Of a stretch of 64,000 nt of DNA, positions 31,766-40,745 are shown in pieces. The notes under the pieces are model-generated. The model worked only from the letters and a program-made list of their open reading frames with translations. It did not search any database and was not told the origin of the DNA. Each line of letters starts with the position of its first letter. Position 1 is the stretch's first letter. Origin of the DNA: Serratia sp. FDAARGOS_506 (GTDB lineage: Bacteria; Pseudomonadota; Gammaproteobacteria; Enterobacterales; Enterobacteriaceae); assembly GCF_003812745.1 (NCBI RefSeq), contig NZ_CP033831.1:930001-994000 (forward strand), read 5' to 3'. Both the position numbers and the translations under genes were made by a program.

Positions 31766-34306
31766 ATGGTGTTTTCTCTCGCAGGGAAGCGGTTTCGCAT
31801 TCGGTTATTAAGCGTCTGTATTTTCCTGGCATATGGCGGTGCACAGTCTCCGCTCTATGCTGAAGATGGTATTCAATTTAATACCGACGTGCTGGACGTT
31901 AACGATCGTAAAAATATCGATCTGAGCCAATTTACCCGCAGCGGTTACATCATGCCTGGCGCCTACACCATGGTGGTGTATCTGAATAAAAATGAATTGC
32001 CGGAACAAAGCATCCATTTTTACCCGCCGGATAACGATCCCCAAGGTAGTCAAGCCTGTCTGCCTTTGGCACTGGTGGATGACTTGGGGCTGAAACCGAA
32101 CATGCGGGGCACATTGACCTGGTGGCATAACGGCGAATGTTTGGATCCCGCCAGCCTGAAGGGCATGGAAATGCGCGGCGATCTGGCTACGTCCGCGTTG
32201 TATCTGAGCATTCCGCAGGCGTACCTGGAATATACCGCGGAGAACTGGGATCCGCCCTCACGCTGGGATGAAGGTATTCCGGGGCTGCTGTTTGACTACA
32301 ACCTCAACGGCCAGGCTCAGCGTCAACAGCGTAACGGCGCCAGCGGCTACAACCTGAGCGGCAACGGCACCGCCGGTGCCAACCTGGGCGCCTGGCGATT
32401 GCGCGCCGACTGGCAAGGCCGTCTCGATCACCAAACCGGTTCCGGTCAGGGTACCCAGCAGCGGCTGGACTGGAGCCGTTACTACGCCTATCGCGCACTG
32501 CCGGCGCTGCGTTCACGGCTGACGCTGGGTGAGGATTACCTTAACTCGGGCATGTTCGACAGCTTCCGCTTCAGCGGGGCCAGCCTGGTCTCGGACGACA
32601 ACATGCTGCCGCCTAACCTCCGCGGTTATGCGCCCGAGGTGGTGGGGATTGCTAAAAGCAATGCCCGAGTGATCATCAGCCAGCAAGGGCGAGTGATCTA
32701 CGAAACACAGGTGGCAACAGGGCCATTCCGCATCCAGGACATTAGCGAAGCGGTATCCGGCGAGCTGGACGTGCGGGTGGAAGAACAGGACGGCAGCGTA
32801 CAGGAGTTCAAGATGAATACTGCCAGTATCCCGTACCTGACGCGCCCCGGCTCACTGCGTTACAAACTGGCGGGCGGCAGACCGTCCAACTGGCAGCACC
32901 GTAGCGAAGGGCCGTTTTTCGGCACCGGTGAGTTCTCCTGGGGGGTAAGCAACGGCTGGTCGCTGTATGGCGGTGCCCTTCTCGGCGGCAACTACAACGC
33001 GCTGTCGCTGGGGATTGGCCGCGATTTGATGGCGTTTGGTGCGCTGTCGTTTGATGCGACCCAATCACGGGCGCGCCTGCCTCAGCAGGACGGCACGCTG
33101 AGCGGCGGTTCGTATCGCCTGAGCTATTCAAAACGCTTCGACGACTACGACAGCCAGGTGACGTTCGCCGGCTATCGCTTCTCGGAGCGGGATTTCATGA
33201 GCATGAGTGAGTATCTGGATGCGCGTCGACATGATTACCGGGTCGGTAACAACAAAGAGATGTACACCGTGACCTTTAACCAGCAGTTCCGGGATATCGG
33301 CTTGAGCATGTACCTGAACTACGACCACCAGACCTATTGGGACCGACCGGTGAACGATCGGTACAGCCTGACGCTGGCCCGCTATTTCGATATCGGCCGC
33401 TTCAAGAACTTAAGCGTATCGCTGGCAGGGTATCGCAACAAGTACTACGGCACCAATGACGATGGCGTCACGTTGTCGCTGTCGATGCCATGGGGCAACA
33501 GCGCTTCCCTCAGCTACAACACGACGGTGAACCGGCGCGACAACAGCCACCGTGTCGGCTATTACAACCGGATTGACGAGCACAGCAACTACCAGTTGAG
33601 TGCCGGCAGTTCACGGCAAGGCGCCAATATGAACGGCTACTACACCCATGAAGGGGATATGACACAGGTCAGCGCTAATGCCAGCTATCAGGAGGGGAGC
33701 TACACCGCGCTGGGGCTCTCCGCCCAGGGCGGTATGACGATTACCCCAGAAGGCGGCGCGCTGCACCGCAACGGCATGCCGGGAGGCACCCGCATGTTGC
33801 TGGACACCGGTGGCGTGGCCGGCGTGCCGGTGCGCGGCTATGGCAGCACCGTAGACACCAACCGCTTTGGCAAGGCGGTGGTAAGTGATGTCAGCAGTTA
33901 CTACCGCAGTAACGCCAGCATCGACGTAAACAAGCTGCAAGACAACGCCGAAGCCACCAAGTCAGTGGTACAGGCCACCCTGACCGAAGGGGCTATCGGC
34001 TACCGTAGGTTCGATGTGATCGCCGGGGAGAAGGCGATGGCGGTCATCAGGCTGGCGGACGGCAGCACACCGCCGTTCGGCGCCACGGTAATGAACGCGA
34101 AAAAACAGGACACAGGGATAGTCAGCGACGACGGCAACGTTTACCTGAGCGGCATTCAGCCGGGTGAAAGCATGACTGTGCATTGGAACGGTGCGGCGCA
34201 GTGCGCCATTAAGCTGCCGAACACGCTGCCGAAAGGCGAATTGAACAACCTGCTGCTGCCGTGCCGCACGCAACAGGAAAGCACAAACCCTAATTTGAAT
34301 CAGTAA
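31766..34306 (+). CDS. Fimbrial outer-membrane usher (PapC/FimD/MrpC type)
   Basis: An 846-residue usher: signal peptide up to LYAEDG, N-terminal chaperone-binding domain (IQFNTDVLDVNDRKNIDLSQF), a 24-strand beta-barrel interrupted by the plug, and C-terminal domains with a Cys pair (AAQCAIKLPN, LLPCR). It forms the pore through which subunits are exported and assembled. ATG 31766 is taken as start; the in-frame TTG at 31757 is less likely. It ends 11 bp before the chaperone gene. Confidence 0.93.
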   Translation: MVFSLAGKRFRIRLLSVCIFLAYGGAQSPLYAEDGIQFNTDVLDVNDRKNIDLSQFTRSGYIMPGAYTMVVYLNKNELPEQSIHFYPPDNDPQGSQACLPLALVDDLGLKPNMRGTLTWWHNGECLDPASLKGMEMRGDLATSALYLSIPQAYLEYTAENWDPPSRWDEGIPGLLFDYNLNGQAQRQQRNGASGYNLSGNGTAGANLGAWRLRADWQGRLDHQTGSGQGTQQRLDWSRYYAYRALPALRSRLTLGEDYLNSGMFDSFRFSGASLVSDDNMLPPNLRGYAPEVVGIAKSNARVIISQQGRVIYETQVATGPFRIQDISEAVSGELDVRVEEQDGSVQEFKMNTASIPYLTRPGSLRYKLAGGRPSNWQHRSEGPFFGTGEFSWGVSNGWSLYGGALLGGNYNALSLGIGRDLMAFGALSFDATQSRARLPQQDGTLSGGSYRLSYSKRFDDYDSQVTFAGYRFSERDFMSMSEYLDARRHDYRVGNNKEMYTVTFNQQFRDIGLSMYLNYDHQTYWDRPVNDRYSLTLARYFDIGRFKNLSVSLAGYRNKYYGTNDDGVTLSLSMPWGNSASLSYNTTVNRRDNSHRVGYYNRIDEHSNYQLSAGSSRQGANMNGYYTHEGDMTQVSANASYQEGSYTALGLSAQGGMTITPEGGALHRNGMPGGTRMLLDTGGVAGVPVRGYGSTVDTNRFGKAVVSDVSSYYRSNASIDVNKLQDNAEATKSVVQATLTEGAIGYRRFDVIAGEKAMAVIRLADGSTPPFGATVMNAKKQDTGIVSDDGNVYLSGIQPGESMTVHWNGAAQCAIKLPNTLPKGELNNLLLPCRTQQESTNPNLNQ

Positions 34307-34317
34307 GAGTGAGCGTT

Positions 34318-35082
34318 ATGAAGATGAAATCGTTAATGACCCCATACCACCTGCCCCTCGTCACTTTGCTGGGCGCCCTGGTGGCCCCCCAGGCGCAGGC
34401 CGCGATTGCGTTGGATCGCACCCGCGTGGTGTTCGACGGTGGGCAGAACTCGGTAAGCCTGAACATCAGCAACCAGAACAAGCAGCTGCCGTACCTGGCG
34501 CAGGGCTGGCTGGAAGATGAACAAGGTAACAAAATCCAGAGCCCATTGGTGGTGTTGCCGCCGGTGCAGCGGGTAGAACCGGGCAAACCAAGCCAGGTGA
34601 AAATCCAGGCGCTGCCGGCCGCCAAGCAGCTGCCGCAGGACAGGGAGACGCTCTACTACTTCAACCTGCGCGAGATCCCACCACGCAGCGACAAGCCGAA
34701 TACTCTGCAAATTGCACTGCAGACGCGCATCAAGCTGTTCTATCGCCCGGCGGCGATAACGCCGACCCAGGCGCAGATGGCCACCCCATGGCAGGAACAG
34801 CTGACGCTGAGCAAACAAGGGGATAAATACGTCGTTAACAACCCGACGCCGTATTACGTGACCATCGTGGACGCGGCCGCCAGGAAAGGCACCGCTGGCA
34901 TAAAAGGTTTTGAACCGCTGATGGTCTCACCGAAAGGTGCCACCGCGCTGGGCGTCAGTGCCACAGCGTTGGGTGCCAGCCCGGTGCTGACTTACATCAA
35001 CGATTACGGTGGCCGGCCGCAGCTGACCTTTAACTGTACGGGTAACGCTTGTCAGACATTACCAGAGAAAAGCAAGTCATAA
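34318..35082 (+). CDS. Periplasmic fimbrial chaperone (PapD/FimC family)
   Basis: A 254-residue PapD-like chaperone. The signal peptide ends at APQAQA. The first Ig-like domain begins AIALDRTRVVFDGGQNSVSL and carries the edge-strand region ETLYYFNLREIPP; the second has TPYYVTIVDAAARK and ends with a Cys pair. It holds subunits in the periplasm by donor-strand complementation and hands them to the usher. ATG 34318 was chosen as the internal Met with the right spacing to GAGTGAG. Confidence 0.92.
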   Translation: MKMKSLMTPYHLPLVTLLGALVAPQAQAAIALDRTRVVFDGGQNSVSLNISNQNKQLPYLAQGWLEDEQGNKIQSPLVVLPPVQRVEPGKPSQVKIQALPAAKQLPQDRETLYYFNLREIPPRSDKPNTLQIALQTRIKLFYRPAAITPTQAQMATPWQEQLTLSKQGDKYVVNNPTPYYVTIVDAAARKGTAGIKGFEPLMVSPKGATALGVSATALGASPVLTYINDYGGRPQLTFNCTGNACQTLPEKSKS

Positions 35083-35118
35083 CCTGTCGGCTGCAAACGG
35101 ATGCCTGGAGACTACGTG

Positions 35119-35769
35119 ATGCGAAATATAAACAACAAGCTGGGCTGCCGTGACTGGCAGTATTACCTGGTGCTGGTGGCGTTGGCATTGATGCTCCCAC
35201 TTGCCGTCACAGCGGCATTGTGGCTGTTGCCGGCAGCTCACGGAAAAACAGCGGGCAGTGATGAACTCATCGGCGGCACGCAAGGCGTATTGTATGTCCG
35301 TGGCGCCTTGACGGAGAGCGCCTGTCGCCTGGAAATGAAGAGCGCTTACCAGGATATCCAGTTGGGTGAGATCGCCACCGGCCGGTTGCAAAATGTCGGC
35401 GAAAGGGGCACCGGAGTCGGGTTTGAACTGCATTTGCAAGACTGCCTGCGTAGCCCTGCGAGCTCCCTGGATAACCGAAGCGGCACGATAGTATGGGCCC
35501 CGCAGCAACCGGCAGTGACCGTGAGTTTCAACGCGCCGGCAGACGCCGATAATCCACAGCTGGTGCAGGTGCGGGGCACCTCCGGATTGGCGCTGCGCAT
35601 GCTCGATCCGCAAGGGCGGGACGTACGCCTCGGCAGCCGCGGACAACCGCTATTGCTGACCCCAGGGCAAAATACGTTAGCCTATCGCGTTATGCCAGAA
35701 CGTACCCGAGCGCCGCTGGCGGCGGGTTCTTACTTCGCCTCTGTCGATTTTCGACTGAGCTATGACTGA
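35119..35769 (+). CDS. Minor fimbrial subunit with long N-terminal membrane-like leader
   Basis: A 216-residue pilin-like protein. The leader is unusually long (about 45 residues; hydrophobic run YYLVLVALALMLPLAVTAAL), which suggests an uncommon signal peptide or a membrane anchor. The pilin part has TESACRLEMKS, LQDCLRSP and the C-terminal VDFRLSYD. GGAG 35107-35110 supports ATG 35119; ATG 35101 is possible. The stop overlaps the next ORF region. Confidence 0.82.
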   Translation: MRNINNKLGCRDWQYYLVLVALALMLPLAVTAALWLLPAAHGKTAGSDELIGGTQGVLYVRGALTESACRLEMKSAYQDIQLGEIATGRLQNVGERGTGVGFELHLQDCLRSPASSLDNRSGTIVWAPQQPAVTVSFNAPADADNPQLVQVRGTSGLALRMLDPQGRDVRLGSRGQPLLLTPGQNTLAYRVMPERTRAPLAAGSYFASVDFRLSYD

Positions 35770-35782
35770 CAAGGAAGAAAAG

Positions 35783-36280
35783 ATGAGGCGAAACGGGCCG
35801 GCATGGGCAGGGCTGCTAGTGGCGATGGCAACGTTTACCGGCGCAGGACACGCAGCAACGCCTATCAACATTTCAGGTACGGTTGTTAACCCGCCTTCCT
35901 GCGTGGTGAACGACAACAAGACGATTATCGTGAATTTTGGTAATGACCTACTGACTACGAAGGTAGACGGTAATACCTATATGAGAGAAGTCGATTACTC
36001 GTTGTCGTGTAATAGCAACAACAGTAACGCCGTGAAAATGCAAATTCAGGGAACCGCCAGCGCCTTCAATAACAGCGCCTTGCAGGTCGTAAACCATGCA
36101 GACCTGGGAATTGCATTGCGCGTCAATGGGCAGCCGTTACCGATTAACAGTTGGTTGAATTTTACTTATTCGCAAACGCAGCGCCCACTGTTGCAGGCCG
36201 TGCCGATAAAACGCCCTGGCGGCACGCTGCAGGCCGGCTTTTTCAGCGTTGGAGCCACGATGGTGGTGGCGTATCAATGA
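35783..36280 (+). CDS. Minor fimbrial subunit
   Basis: A 165-residue pilin: signal peptide to GAGHA, mature start ATPINISGTVVNPPSCVV, second Cys in DYSLSCNSN and C-terminal GATMVVAYQ. AAGGAAGA precedes ATG 35783, so the in-frame start at 35762, inside the previous gene, is rejected. It resembles the next protein (36300) closely enough, for example in the AVPIKRPGG and AVPVKKPG segments, to be its tandem paralogue. Confidence 0.88.
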   Translation: MRRNGPAWAGLLVAMATFTGAGHAATPINISGTVVNPPSCVVNDNKTIIVNFGNDLLTTKVDGNTYMREVDYSLSCNSNNSNAVKMQIQGTASAFNNSALQVVNHADLGIALRVNGQPLPINSWLNFTYSQTQRPLLQAVPIKRPGGTLQAGFFSVGATMVVAYQ

Positions 36281-36299
36281 GTAAACAGGGAACACAGCC

Positions 36300-36779
36300 A
36301 TGATATCACTACGTGCTTTCGCCGCCGCGCTACTGTTGGCAACGACTCCAGGGCTGGCCGCCCCTAATATGTCGTTTTACGGCACGCTGAATGCTCCCCC
36401 GCCCTGCACCATCGATGACGATCAGTTGATTGATGTGGATTTCGGTGAGCGAGTAGGCGTGAACAAAGTGGATGGGAAAAATTATATTCAAACGGTGAAT
36501 TACCACATCACCTGTGAACCTGGCAGCACCAGCGGATTCACGCTGGGGTTACAAGTTATCGGCACTCCTATCGATTTTGACAGCGCGGCTCTGCAGACCA
36601 ATATCTCCGGATTGGGGATACGCTTGCTGCAGAACGGCCAGCCCATGCAGCTTAATCAACGTATCAAAATTGAGGGCAAGGCCCCTGAGTTACAAGCGGT
36701 ACCGGTGAAGAAACCAGGAGTGGAGCTTAAAGCCGGCGCCTTTACGGTCACTGCCACGATGTTAGCGGATTATCAATAA
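36300..36779 (+). CDS. Minor fimbrial subunit, paralogue of preceding gene
   Basis: A 159-residue pilin with signal peptide to TPGLA, PPPCTIDDDQLIDVDFGERV, second Cys in YHITCEPG and C-terminal TATMLADYQ. The similarity to the preceding gene in VNKVDGKNYIQTVNY versus TKVDGNTYMREVDY points to tandem duplication. Both resemble MrpE/MrpF/PapF-like adaptor subunits. Confidence 0.88.
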   Translation: MISLRAFAAALLLATTPGLAAPNMSFYGTLNAPPPCTIDDDQLIDVDFGERVGVNKVDGKNYIQTVNYHITCEPGSTSGFTLGLQVIGTPIDFDSAALQTNISGLGIRLLQNGQPMQLNQRIKIEGKAPELQAVPVKKPGVELKAGAFTVTATMLADYQ

Positions 36780-36788
36780 GGACCGGTT

Positions 36789-37313
36789 ATGCGTAAAACG
36801 ACAATAGTACTTGCCGGTCTGTTGGCTGGATTGGCCGCCACACCGGTTGCCGCGAACAATATGAAACTACATGGCGCGCTGGTGGCGGAGCCTTGCACAC
36901 TGGCGCCAGGAGACGAAAGCGTTCTGTTGGAATTTGGCACCGTGATCGACAAGTACCTTTACCAAAACCAGCGCACCCTGGGCAAACGCTTTCAATTACG
37001 GCTGCTGGATTGCGATACCAGTTTGGGAACCTCGCTACAGATCAGCTTCAGCGGCCCTGCCAGCCAGGCATTGCCGGGGTTGCTGGCGTTGGAGGCCGGC
37101 AGCCAGGCCCGGGGCGTGGCGATTGGTTTTGAAACGCCACAGGGGGTACCTTTGGTATTAAATGAGTGGAGCCAAAACTACCCATTGAGCAAAGACAATA
37201 ACGTTATCGCGCTGCAGGCCTTTATTCGAGCAGAGCCAGATGCTATCGCGAATAGAAAAATCACGCTGGGAGAGTTTACGGCAACAGCAACCTTCTCTTT
37301 AAGGTATGAATAA
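36789..37313 (+). CDS. Minor fimbrial subunit
   Basis: A 174-residue pilin: signal peptide to TPVAA, mature NNMKLHGALVAEPCTLAPG, second Cys in RLLDCDTSLG and C-terminal ATFSLRYE. It has the MrpG/PapK-like pattern FGTVIDKYLYQNQRTLGKRFQ. A likely adaptor close to the tip. It lies 9 bp after the previous gene; the 70-bp gap behind it is AT-rich. Confidence 0.87.
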   Translation: MRKTTIVLAGLLAGLAATPVAANNMKLHGALVAEPCTLAPGDESVLLEFGTVIDKYLYQNQRTLGKRFQLRLLDCDTSLGTSLQISFSGPASQALPGLLALEAGSQARGVAIGFETPQGVPLVLNEWSQNYPLSKDNNVIALQAFIRAEPDAIANRKITLGEFTATATFSLRYE

Positions 37314-37383
37314 CACCCGCTGAAGCTTGATTAATACCACTATTAATTTATCACAAGCCAGCGTTCCGATTTAAAGGTGGGGT

Positions 37384-38232
37384 ATGTCTATTCGATTTAT
37401 TAAAAAAATCAGTTTCCTCGTCTTTTTTCTATACCAAGGGAGCGTTTTTGCCATACATTATAATTTTCAGCGAAGTTACTATTCACTTCCGCCAAATTAT
37501 GTCGTCGATGCTACTCTTTACGACATCTTTGGGCCAAACCACTTTGAAAACCCATGTGAGGGAAAGAACTGTGACCTGGGCCTACAGATTTATAGATACC
37601 CAGACAATACGTCTGTTGAAGATGGTTATCCTCAAGGGGCCGTAACCTATTTCGCCTATTCTCCGCGATGGCTTTCCACTGCCCGTAATATGGGGGAGGT
37701 GGCAGAGGGACTACAAAGCCTGGTCCCCATAAAACGCCGGGTTTACCAAGGCCCAATAATGAGTGGTAATGACAACGTCGGCGTATGCATGGTCTATCGG
37801 CTTAATGGCCTTGTGCGACCATTGACGGCTCATGGGATTCATATCTGTGGTGTCACTGATTTAACGCCGCCGCCACAGTTGGTTTGGTGCAACCCAACAT
37901 CGGGCAGTATCAACTTCAACTATGGCCCGATAAGCAGCGCCAGCCTTAATGGGCTGCAAAAATCTGCCAACTATACGGCCTGGTGCAACAGAAGTGTGAC
38001 GGCGAAAATTTATGTGAAGAACCTAAACAATGGGAGACTGTATTTACGTCCGGATAAAAGCATTTACGCCGATCTGACCATTGACGGAAAAGGATTGGAT
38101 ACAGGCATTCTCTATCAATTTACTTCAGGGGTGGGATCCGCCTTTACTATCCGTTCAAAGTTAGGCAGTACCGGTGATGTTGAAACGGGAGGCTTCAACG
38201 GGAGTACGGTGATCTATATTGATATACAGTAA
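37384..38232 (+). CDS. Two-domain fimbrial adhesin-like protein (first)
   Basis: A 282-residue protein with a signal peptide ending GSVFA. An N-terminal domain of about 140 residues (with two Cys in NPCEGKNCDL) is joined through a Pro-rich turn (DLTPPPQLVWCNP) to a pilin-like C-terminal domain (FNYGPISSASLNG, WCNRS, TVIYIDIQ). This is the layout of tip adhesins: receptor-binding domain plus pilin domain. AT-richer than the preceding genes. The ligand is unknown. Confidence 0.75.
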   Translation: MSIRFIKKISFLVFFLYQGSVFAIHYNFQRSYYSLPPNYVVDATLYDIFGPNHFENPCEGKNCDLGLQIYRYPDNTSVEDGYPQGAVTYFAYSPRWLSTARNMGEVAEGLQSLVPIKRRVYQGPIMSGNDNVGVCMVYRLNGLVRPLTAHGIHICGVTDLTPPPQLVWCNPTSGSINFNYGPISSASLNGLQKSANYTAWCNRSVTAKIYVKNLNNGRLYLRPDKSIYADLTIDGKGLDTGILYQFTSGVGSAFTIRSKLGSTGDVETGGFNGSTVIYIDIQ

Positions 38233-38272
38233 TTTTTAATTATTTTTTAGATGCCCAACGTAGGGAGGCGCA

Positions 38273-39181
38273 TTGAAAACTCAATCTTTATCTAAAATAA
38301 CCAAATTATCATGCTTTCTCGCCTTTATCGCTATTAGCGAAGGGGCGCAGGCTGAAAAAGTGAGTTATAAAATAAGCGGCCCGACATCGGGAGGGTATAT
38401 TAACATTGATATGACCATTAACCATTTAACATCGGATGACTTTGGTCACTCAAGCTCTGAAAGAGAGTACTATTGTTCGATGGGGTCTAATCGACAGCAG
38501 TGTATAATGTCTGCAATCGTTTCTTGGCCAACGGTTGGATATCGACCATGGGATGATAGCTATACGCCAGAGCGCCCAAGGCTCACTGTAGCGCAAGGGG
38601 TGGAATTTTTTAACGGAAAAACTTTTCGAGTCACTTTAACTGAGAAAGAGTATAACTTGAATGTCGCTACTGGTGGTCAGCCATGTATAAAATTTTCTTA
38701 TTTTTGGGCACCAGATCGTCTCCCGAAAGGTGTTTCATCTTGTGAAGGGCAGATACCCAAACCACCGATCCCGGGGCCAGGTCCTGGGCCAGGACCATCG
38801 CCGCAGCCTTTAAACTGCAACATGAGCATTATCGGCAGCGGATTTAATTTTGGCACTATCCCAGCTAATGGCATGGAGGGCAAGAGTACAACCAGCATGG
38901 CGAATATACAATGCAGCGGCAAAGACAGTGACAGCGCTACGGGGCGGTTAACGTTAACTGGCGTGGATGGCACGGATAAGGCAAAAATAAAAAACAGCCA
39001 GGGTGACATTATCAACATTCAGCTCATTGCAGATACCAGCAGTGGTTCTAACATTAAGACGTTTTACGCACAAAATGGTTTTAACATAACTTACATTCTG
39101 GTAGCCAGAATATTAACAGCGAACGTTTCCAATTATGGTGAATTCACTGGCCAAGCGATCGCCAAGTTAGATATTTATTAA
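38273..39181 (+). CDS. Two-domain fimbrial adhesin-like protein with Pro-Gly linker (second)
   Basis: A 302-residue protein that starts at TTG 38273 behind AGGGAGG. The signal peptide ends at GAQA. The N-terminal domain (to about 160) has Cys in YYCSMGSNRQQC and is followed by a linker PGPGPGPGPSPQP. The C-terminal pilin domain has NCNMSIIGSGFNFG, IQCSGK and ends IAKLDIY. It is a second probable tip adhesin of the same operon, or an alternative one. The rare start codon could keep its level low. Confidence 0.75.
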   Translation: MKTQSLSKITKLSCFLAFIAISEGAQAEKVSYKISGPTSGGYINIDMTINHLTSDDFGHSSSEREYYCSMGSNRQQCIMSAIVSWPTVGYRPWDDSYTPERPRLTVAQGVEFFNGKTFRVTLTEKEYNLNVATGGQPCIKFSYFWAPDRLPKGVSSCEGQIPKPPIPGPGPGPGPSPQPLNCNMSIIGSGFNFGTIPANGMEGKSTTSMANIQCSGKDSDSATGRLTLTGVDGTDKAKIKNSQGDIINIQLIADTSSGSNIKTFYAQNGFNITYILVARILTANVSNYGEFTGQAIAKLDIY

Positions 39182-39340
39182 ACCAATAAGGCATACAGTT
39201 AACATTTAAATCATACACTGAATAGTCTGAACAACAGTCAGGCAATATCAAATATGAATAAACCTATATCTTATGGCATAAACTAGCGGAGGAAAACGGC
39301 AAGGCAAAATGTCAACAAGATAACATAAGGATAGATTTAT

Positions 39341-39943
39341 ATGGGCAAATTTATTAATGTAGCCATCATGGATGACAATTCATTTTTCTCCGAGGGCATT
39401 AAATGGTTTGTTAATGATTACTTTATTAAAAATGGGAAACTAGTTTAGTTCCCAAATGAAAATAATAAGGCCATGACGATAGACCTTGTATTTTCAGTGG
39501 TGCGGTCAGCCAGAAAAGCCTGCTACTGCAATACACAGCTGCCGGTACACCAAAACACGCAATATTTTACCATCAGAGAAGAGCGTGCCAGGGAGGAAAT
39601 TCTGCCAAAATGTGCTCTAGAGTCTGGCACGCTGTACCGCCATGATACCCAAGCAGCTATTCACCATCTCCTGGATGAAGCATTAAAGAAAACGCCGGGC
39701 CATGCCTTCAACCAGTGCAAAACCTGTGAGGGAAGTCGCTTGACGCGGAGGGAAAAGGAGGTGCTTTCTTATCTGTGTCAAAGCAAGAGCCAAACCGAAG
39801 CGGCCAATAAAATGCACCTCAGTGTAAAAACGGTGAATGCGCATAAGCAATCAATGATGCGTAAGCTGGATCTAAAAAAAAGGCAGGACTTTATTTATTG
39901 GCTGCTCAAGAACGGAAAGCATTATGATATTTCCTCTGATTAG
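39341..39943 (+). pseudogene. LuxR-type regulator interrupted by an in-frame amber codon
   Basis: One reading frame runs from ATG 39341 (SD AAGGAT) to 39943 (201 codons), broken only by TAG at 39446-39448 (codon 36). Before it lies MGKFINVAIMDDNSFFSEGI, like the start of a response-regulator receiver-type domain. After it come the middle part and a full LuxR HTH (SRLTRREKEVLSYLCQSKSQTEAANKMHLSVKTVNAHKQSMMRKL). An ATG at 39473 could start a shorter 156-residue form. Its place at the end of the fimbrial operon suggests a fimbrial regulator, now silenced, shortened or dependent on amber read-through. Confidence 0.75.
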
Positions 39944-39972
39944 CCTTTAAAGAGGATAAAAGACTTTTCCCT

Positions 39973-40167
39973 ATGACCATGGAAAAAAATCTGTATATCC
40001 TTTTTATTCCACTGCTTTTTATTTTTAGTCTGAAGTGCTTTGCCTTGCATCTCAAGAAAGTAAATAAAAAAAAGCCACCCCCTCCATACAGACGAAAGAA
40101 ACACGGCTGGAGTAGTCGCTTAAGGAAACTAAGGAAATATTTAACAAAACCAGACCCATTCATCTGA
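39973..40167 (+). CDS. Small hypothetical protein with membrane segment
   Basis: A possible 64-residue protein: hydrophobic N-terminal segment (LYILFIPLLFIFSLKCFAL) followed by a very basic tail with KKKPPPPYRRKKHGW. No family was recognised. The ribosome site is weak (GAGGAT lies about 20 bp upstream of ATG 39973, with a second ATG at 39979). It lies 29 bp after the broken regulator. It may be a real small protein or chance in AT-rich DNA. Confidence 0.4.
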   Translation: MTMEKNLYILFIPLLFIFSLKCFALHLKKVNKKKPPPPYRRKKHGWSSRLRKLRKYLTKPDPFI

Positions 40168-40279
40168 AAAATATTAATTAAACTAAACATAAAGAGGAGA
40201 GCATTGCGTTAATAAAACCAGCACGATAAGGTTCCATTTGCGCTCTTGCGCACACAACCCCTTTACAAAAGGATTTAAA

Positions 40280-40528
40280 ATGAAAAAATCTCATCTGACG
40301 ATCGTCGGCTCGTTGTTTTTATTTTCAGCCTTTGCACAAGCAGGCCTGACCGTTAACGGCGAATCCGTCACCCCCGGCAGCCACACCGTTGACAATTCAG
40401 GTAAAATTACGCAGACCGGCACAACCGACGGCCAGGGCAACGCCACCGGCGTTATCGTTGGCGGCGGCGCAAATTCAACGTTGTGCGCCAATCCGTTTTT
40501 CCAAAAAGTACTGCCTCAGTGCCGTTAA
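40280..40528 (+). CDS. Small secreted protein with C-terminal Cys loop
   Basis: An 82-residue protein. The signal peptide MKKSHLTIVGSLFLFSAFAQ is cut after Ala21, leaving 61 residues very rich in Gly, Thr, Ser and Asn (TQTGTTDGQGNATGVIVGGG). Cys69 and Cys81 near the C-terminus (NSTLCANPFF, LPQCR) can form a small disulfide loop. AAAAGGA precedes ATG 40280. A clear terminator follows, so it is expressed on its own. The next gene is an O-oligosaccharyltransferase-like protein, so this could be its glycosylation substrate. No homologue function known. Confidence 0.75.
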   Translation: MKKSHLTIVGSLFLFSAFAQAGLTVNGESVTPGSHTVDNSGKITQTGTTDGQGNATGVIVGGGANSTLCANPFFQKVLPQCR

Positions 40529-40553
40529 TCGCTATTATTTTATTTTTAATACA

Positions 40554-40579
40554 ATACGCCCCACCAGGCGTATTTTTTT
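40554..40579 (+). terminator. Terminator after the small secreted protein gene
   Basis: Stem ATACGCC/GGCGTAT (40554-40560 with 40567-40573), loop CCACCA, followed by TTTTTT. Confidence 0.85.
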
Positions 40580-40745
40580 ATGGGGAACAGAGCATAGTCG
40601 AAACGTTGCTTTTTCCTGCTTCATGGACAGCGCCTGAGCGATTTGCGAAAATCCCGAACGGCAAATTTTGACAACACGGAATATCGATAGGGAAAAATCA
40701 ATATATGTTCGCAATTAACACCCGGTTCAAACGGTGGGTTTTCGC

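Noticed and set aside
39473-39943. Intact independent LuxR-type gene starting at 39473
   Set aside because: The upstream part in the same frame has a better ribosome site and receiver-like start; the amber codon explains the split better, though a restart is possible.
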